DNA of 64,000 nucleotides. Source: Ameyamaea chiangmaiensis. Its GTDB lineage: Bacteria > Pseudomonadota > Alphaproteobacteria > Acetobacterales > Acetobacteraceae. Where the stretch lies: assembly GCF_025995235.1 (NCBI RefSeq), contig NZ_BAPT01000048.1, positions 1-64,000 of the forward strand, written 5' to 3'. A program made the translations under genes and the position numbers. This document shows positions 61,501 through 64,000 of this stretch, one piece after another. How positions within the stretch are numbered: the first letter of the stretch is position 1; the number at the start of each line of letters is the position of its first letter. The notes below the pieces were generated by a model. It was not told where the DNA came from and did no database searches. It saw nothing but the letters and a program-made list of their open reading frames with translations.

Positions 61501-63894
61501 ATGCCGCGTCAGATCACACTGCCGATTGAGGGTATGACATGCGCCGCGTGCGCCACGCGGCTGGAAAAAGTACTCGGCCGCCTTGAGGCGGTTGAGGCCA
61601 GCGTCAACTTCGCCGCCCGCCGCGCACGCATCGAGCTTGCGGACGACGGCGCGGCGGCCTCGACCGGCGCGGTGCTTCAGGCCGTGTCGCGTGCCGGCTT
61701 TGCGGTCCCGGAAACGCAGATCGATCTGGCCGTCAGCGGTATGACCTGCGCGTCTTGTGCCGCCCGGATCGAGAAAAGCCTCAACCGCATGCCCGGCGTG
61801 CGGGCGGCGGTGAACATCGCGACGGGGCGCGCCCACGTCGCGTGGCCGCACGGGGCGACAGATGCAGCGTCGATCGTGGCGCGTATCCGTGCGCTCGGCT
61901 TCGATGCCCAGCCGGTTGCCGCCCAAGGCCGATCGGCGCAGGACGGCAACCGCAGAGCCGATCGCCGGTCGCGTTTTCGTCTATCGCTGGCCGTCGCCAT
62001 GTCCGTGCCGTTGCTGCTGAACATGCTCGCAATGCTTTCGACAGGTCATGACCTTCTGTCCCGCCAGGTGCAGCTTGGGCTGGCGACGGTCGTGCAGACA
62101 TGGTGCGCGTGGCCCTACTACCGCAACGCCTGGAACGCGGTGCGCACGGGTGGGGCGAACATGGACGTGCTGGTGGCGCTTGGCACCTCCATCGCGTTCG
62201 GGTTCAGCGTTGTCGTAACCCTGCTCGGCCTTGCCCAGCCGGTCTATTTTGAGGCGAGCGCCATAATCGTGACGCTGGTGACCCTCGGGCGATGGCTCGA
62301 ATCCCGGGCGCGCCGCCGCGCGGGTGACGGTATCCGCCTGTTGCTCGACCGCGCGCCGCGTGTCGCGCATCGCCTGGACGCGGGGCAGGTTGTCGACGTG
62401 CCGGCCGAGCGGGTGTGCGTGGGTGACGTGTTGCTGGTGCGCCCGGGTGATGTCTTTCCGGTCGATGGGGTCATCGTGGAGGGCACGACCGATGTCGACC
62501 TGTCGATGTTGACGGGAGAGAGTGTGCCGGTAACGCGCGGACCGGACAGCGAGGTATTCGCTGCGACGGTAAACCGCACGGGTGCGGTGCGGATGCGCGC
62601 GACATCTGTCGGGTCCGACACGGCGCTGGCCCGCATCATCCGGATGGTCGAGGCCGCCGAAGGAACCAAGGCGTCGGTCCAGCGCCTCGCCGACCGCGTG
62701 TCGGCGATCTTCGTGCCCGTCATCGTCGCGCTGGCCCTCCTGACGGCCACGGCCGATGTCATACTGGGGTTCGGGCCGGTGAGTGCCATGGTGAACGCGG
62801 TCTCGGTCCTGGTCATCGCCTGCCCCTGTGCGCTGGGCCTGGCAACGCCCGCCGCCCTGATGGTCGGCGTGGGACGGGCGGCGCAGGTCGGTATCCTGTT
62901 CCGCGATGCCGGTGCCCTTGAACGGGCGGCGGGGCTGACGACGATCGCGTTCGATAAAACCGGAACGCTCACGCGCGGTGCGGTGCGGGTCGTGGAGGCC
63001 GTGCCGGTGGGCGAGGGGACGGTGGCCGGCCTCCTGGACATTGCCGCGGCCATCGAACAGGGGACGGATCATCCGGTGGCCGTGGCGATCCGCGCGGCCG
63101 CCGGAGGTAGCTCCGGGGTGAGCGGGACGACCGCCCGGGATATCGTGGTCCTGCCCGGCATTGGTGTAACGGGCCGTATCGGCGGCGCGGCTGTCCTGAT
63201 CGCAGCCCCTCGGGCCGCGCGCGAGAAGGCTGCCGCCCTTGATGAAACGCTGATCAGCACGTGGGAGACGGCGGGCCGGACGGTCGTGTGCGTGCTGCGT
63301 GAGGGCGTGGTCGTCGGATATATTGCTCTGGCCGACGAAATCAGGCCGGAGGCACGGGAGGTGATCGACACGCTGCGTCGGCAGGGCCTTCGCACGGTGA
63401 TGATGACCGGCGACAACGCCCGCGCCGCCGCGCGTGTCGGGTCAGACCTTGGTCTGGACAGCGTACGGGCGGAGATGGCACCGCCGGACAAGGCCCATCT
63501 GCTGGAGGTACTGCGGCGCGACGGCGGAGCGCAGGCGCGCGTTGGCATGGTGGGTGACGGCATCAACGATGCGCCGGCGCTGGCCGCGGCCGATGTCGGA
63601 TTTGCGATCGGCGCCGGGACCGATATCGCGATCGAGGCCGCCGATGTCGTGCTGATGCGCAGTGACCTGACCGGGGTAACGGACGCGTTGTCCCTGTCGC
63701 GCGCCAGCCTGCGCTGCATCCGGCAGAACCTGTTTTTCGCGTTTGCCTACAACCTGCTGGGTGTGCCGCTGGCAGCGACGGGCATGCTCAGCCCGATGGT
63801 CGCGGCGGGGGCGATGGCGCTCAGTTCGGTGTCGGTCGTCGGCAATGCGCTGCTTCTCGGACGCTGGCGGCCACCCGTGTCGCCGGCGTCCTGA
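61501..63894 (+). CDS. copA: Copper-exporting P1B-type ATPase
   Basis: A 797-residue membrane pump that exports Cu(I) using ATP. Two heavy-metal-binding domains have GMTCAAC (C14 and C17) and GMTCASC (C83 and C86). Then come the membrane helices, the ion-site CPC (C441-P-C443 in IACPCALGLATP), phosphorylation site D485 (FDKTGTLT), TGDNARAAAR and VGDGINDAPALAAADVG. Length matches CopA (about 800). Behind a CsoR-type operator, which supports copper control. ATG at 61501 follows a weak GGGATGATCGGG site. Confidence 0.95.
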   Translation: MPRQITLPIEGMTCAACATRLEKVLGRLEAVEASVNFAARRARIELADDGAAASTGAVLQAVSRAGFAVPETQIDLAVSGMTCASCAARIEKSLNRMPGVRAAVNIATGRAHVAWPHGATDAASIVARIRALGFDAQPVAAQGRSAQDGNRRADRRSRFRLSLAVAMSVPLLLNMLAMLSTGHDLLSRQVQLGLATVVQTWCAWPYYRNAWNAVRTGGANMDVLVALGTSIAFGFSVVVTLLGLAQPVYFEASAIIVTLVTLGRWLESRARRRAGDGIRLLLDRAPRVAHRLDAGQVVDVPAERVCVGDVLLVRPGDVFPVDGVIVEGTTDVDLSMLTGESVPVTRGPDSEVFAATVNRTGAVRMRATSVGSDTALARIIRMVEAAEGTKASVQRLADRVSAIFVPVIVALALLTATADVILGFGPVSAMVNAVSVLVIACPCALGLATPAALMVGVGRAAQVGILFRDAGALERAAGLTTIAFDKTGTLTRGAVRVVEAVPVGEGTVAGLLDIAAAIEQGTDHPVAVAIRAAAGGSSGVSGTTARDIVVLPGIGVTGRIGGAAVLIAAPRAAREKAAALDETLISTWETAGRTVVCVLREGVVVGYIALADEIRPEAREVIDTLRRQGLRTVMMTGDNARAAARVGSDLGLDSVRAEMAPPDKAHLLEVLRRDGGAQARVGMVGDGINDAPALAAADVGFAIGAGTDIAIEAADVVLMRSDLTGVTDALSLSRASLRCIRQNLFFAFAYNLLGVPLAATGMLSPMVAAGAMALSSVSVVGNALLLGRWRPPVSPAS

Positions 63895-63906
63895 AGCACC
63901 GGACCG

Positions 63907-64000
63907 TCAGAGGGCGGCGATGCCGGTCAATTCGACCTTCCAGTCGGGGTGCGCCAGCAGGGCCTGCACCGTCGCCCGCGCGGGCTTGTTGTCGCGATCC
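63907..64000 (-). CDS. RidA/YjgF-family protein (C-terminal part, cut by window edge)
   Basis: The last 30 codons of a minus-strand gene, reading KPARATVQALLAHPDWKVEL and ending in ELTGIAAL before a TGA at 63907-63909. This is the conserved C-terminus of RidA-type enamine/imine deaminases (R-ATVQ-x-ALAHPDW-x-VEI-x-AIA). RidA proteins protect PLP enzymes by hydrolysing reactive imines. Only the end is visible, so subfamily is open. Confidence 0.7.
   Translation of the reverse strand, partial: DRDNKPARATVQALLAHPDWKVELTGIAAL

Overview
The window looks like chromosomal DNA of an acetic acid bacterium (Acetobacteraceae, Alphaproteobacteria). The clues are high GC with strongly GC-biased third codon positions, a two-gene SldB/SldA-type PQQ polyol dehydrogenase, a repeat-rich protein with a Hint domain of the kind common in this family, a GTTC-N7-GTTC LexA box ahead of imuA-imuB-dnaE2, an Hsp20/DUF1150 pair and a def-fmt-truA cluster. 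The exact genus cannot be fixed from the sequence alone. No rRNA, tRNA or CRISPR array was seen.

Layout. 1-3300: AT-richer accessory DNA with a cut-off gene end, a HEPN-like orphan, a frameshifted MltR-like gene, a small GNAT protein and a decayed mobile-element gene. 3473-9619: TonB-dependent receptor, APH-fold kinase, an unknown protein, a PnuC-type vitamin transporter and, after a stretch of gene relics, a nucleoside hydrolase. 9670-14578: bacterioferritin with an iron-box-like palindrome, an AsnC/Lrp regulator divergent from a class V aminotransferase, dihydroxyacetone kinase and a VOC protein. 14883-27257: a large nitrogen-compound locus (GntR regulator, N-formylglutamate amidohydrolase, glutamine-synthetase-like ligase, isochorismatase-fold amidase, APC permease; divergently an MFS carrier, a Pht5/substrate-binding-like protein, a second TonB receptor, a creatininase-family hydrolase and another MFS carrier). 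27367-31312: sldBA, DUF4186 and a glycosyltransferase-like protein. 31364-38302: a RutA/RutB-like locus with purine-type NCS2 and MFS permeases and a third TonB receptor. 38604-49592: an orphan protein, aldo/keto reductase, truA-fmt-def, Hsp20/DUF1150, YceI, extradiol dioxygenase with its LysR regulator, CbtAB, UPF0303 and a Gfo/Idh/MocA oxidoreductase. 49689-55100: the SOS mutagenesis cassette. 55138-64000: NDH-2, a xylitol/sorbitol-type dehydrogenase, an SMP-30 lactonase-like protein, the Hint protein, a copper ATPase behind a CsoR-type palindrome, and the end of a RidA gene.

How the genes fit together. The most notable theme is three separate loci within 35 kb, each joining an outer-membrane TonB-dependent receptor to inner-membrane transporters and hydrolases or kinases acting on nitrogen-containing small molecules. 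The substrates are not obvious from sequence. The 14.9-27.3 kb locus has matching GTATACACAG sites facing outward in its divergent control region, which fits control by its own GntR protein. The rest is household (translation start/stop processing, tRNA modification), stress (SOS, heat shock, iron, copper) and periplasmic sugar/polyol oxidation typical of acetic acid bacteria.
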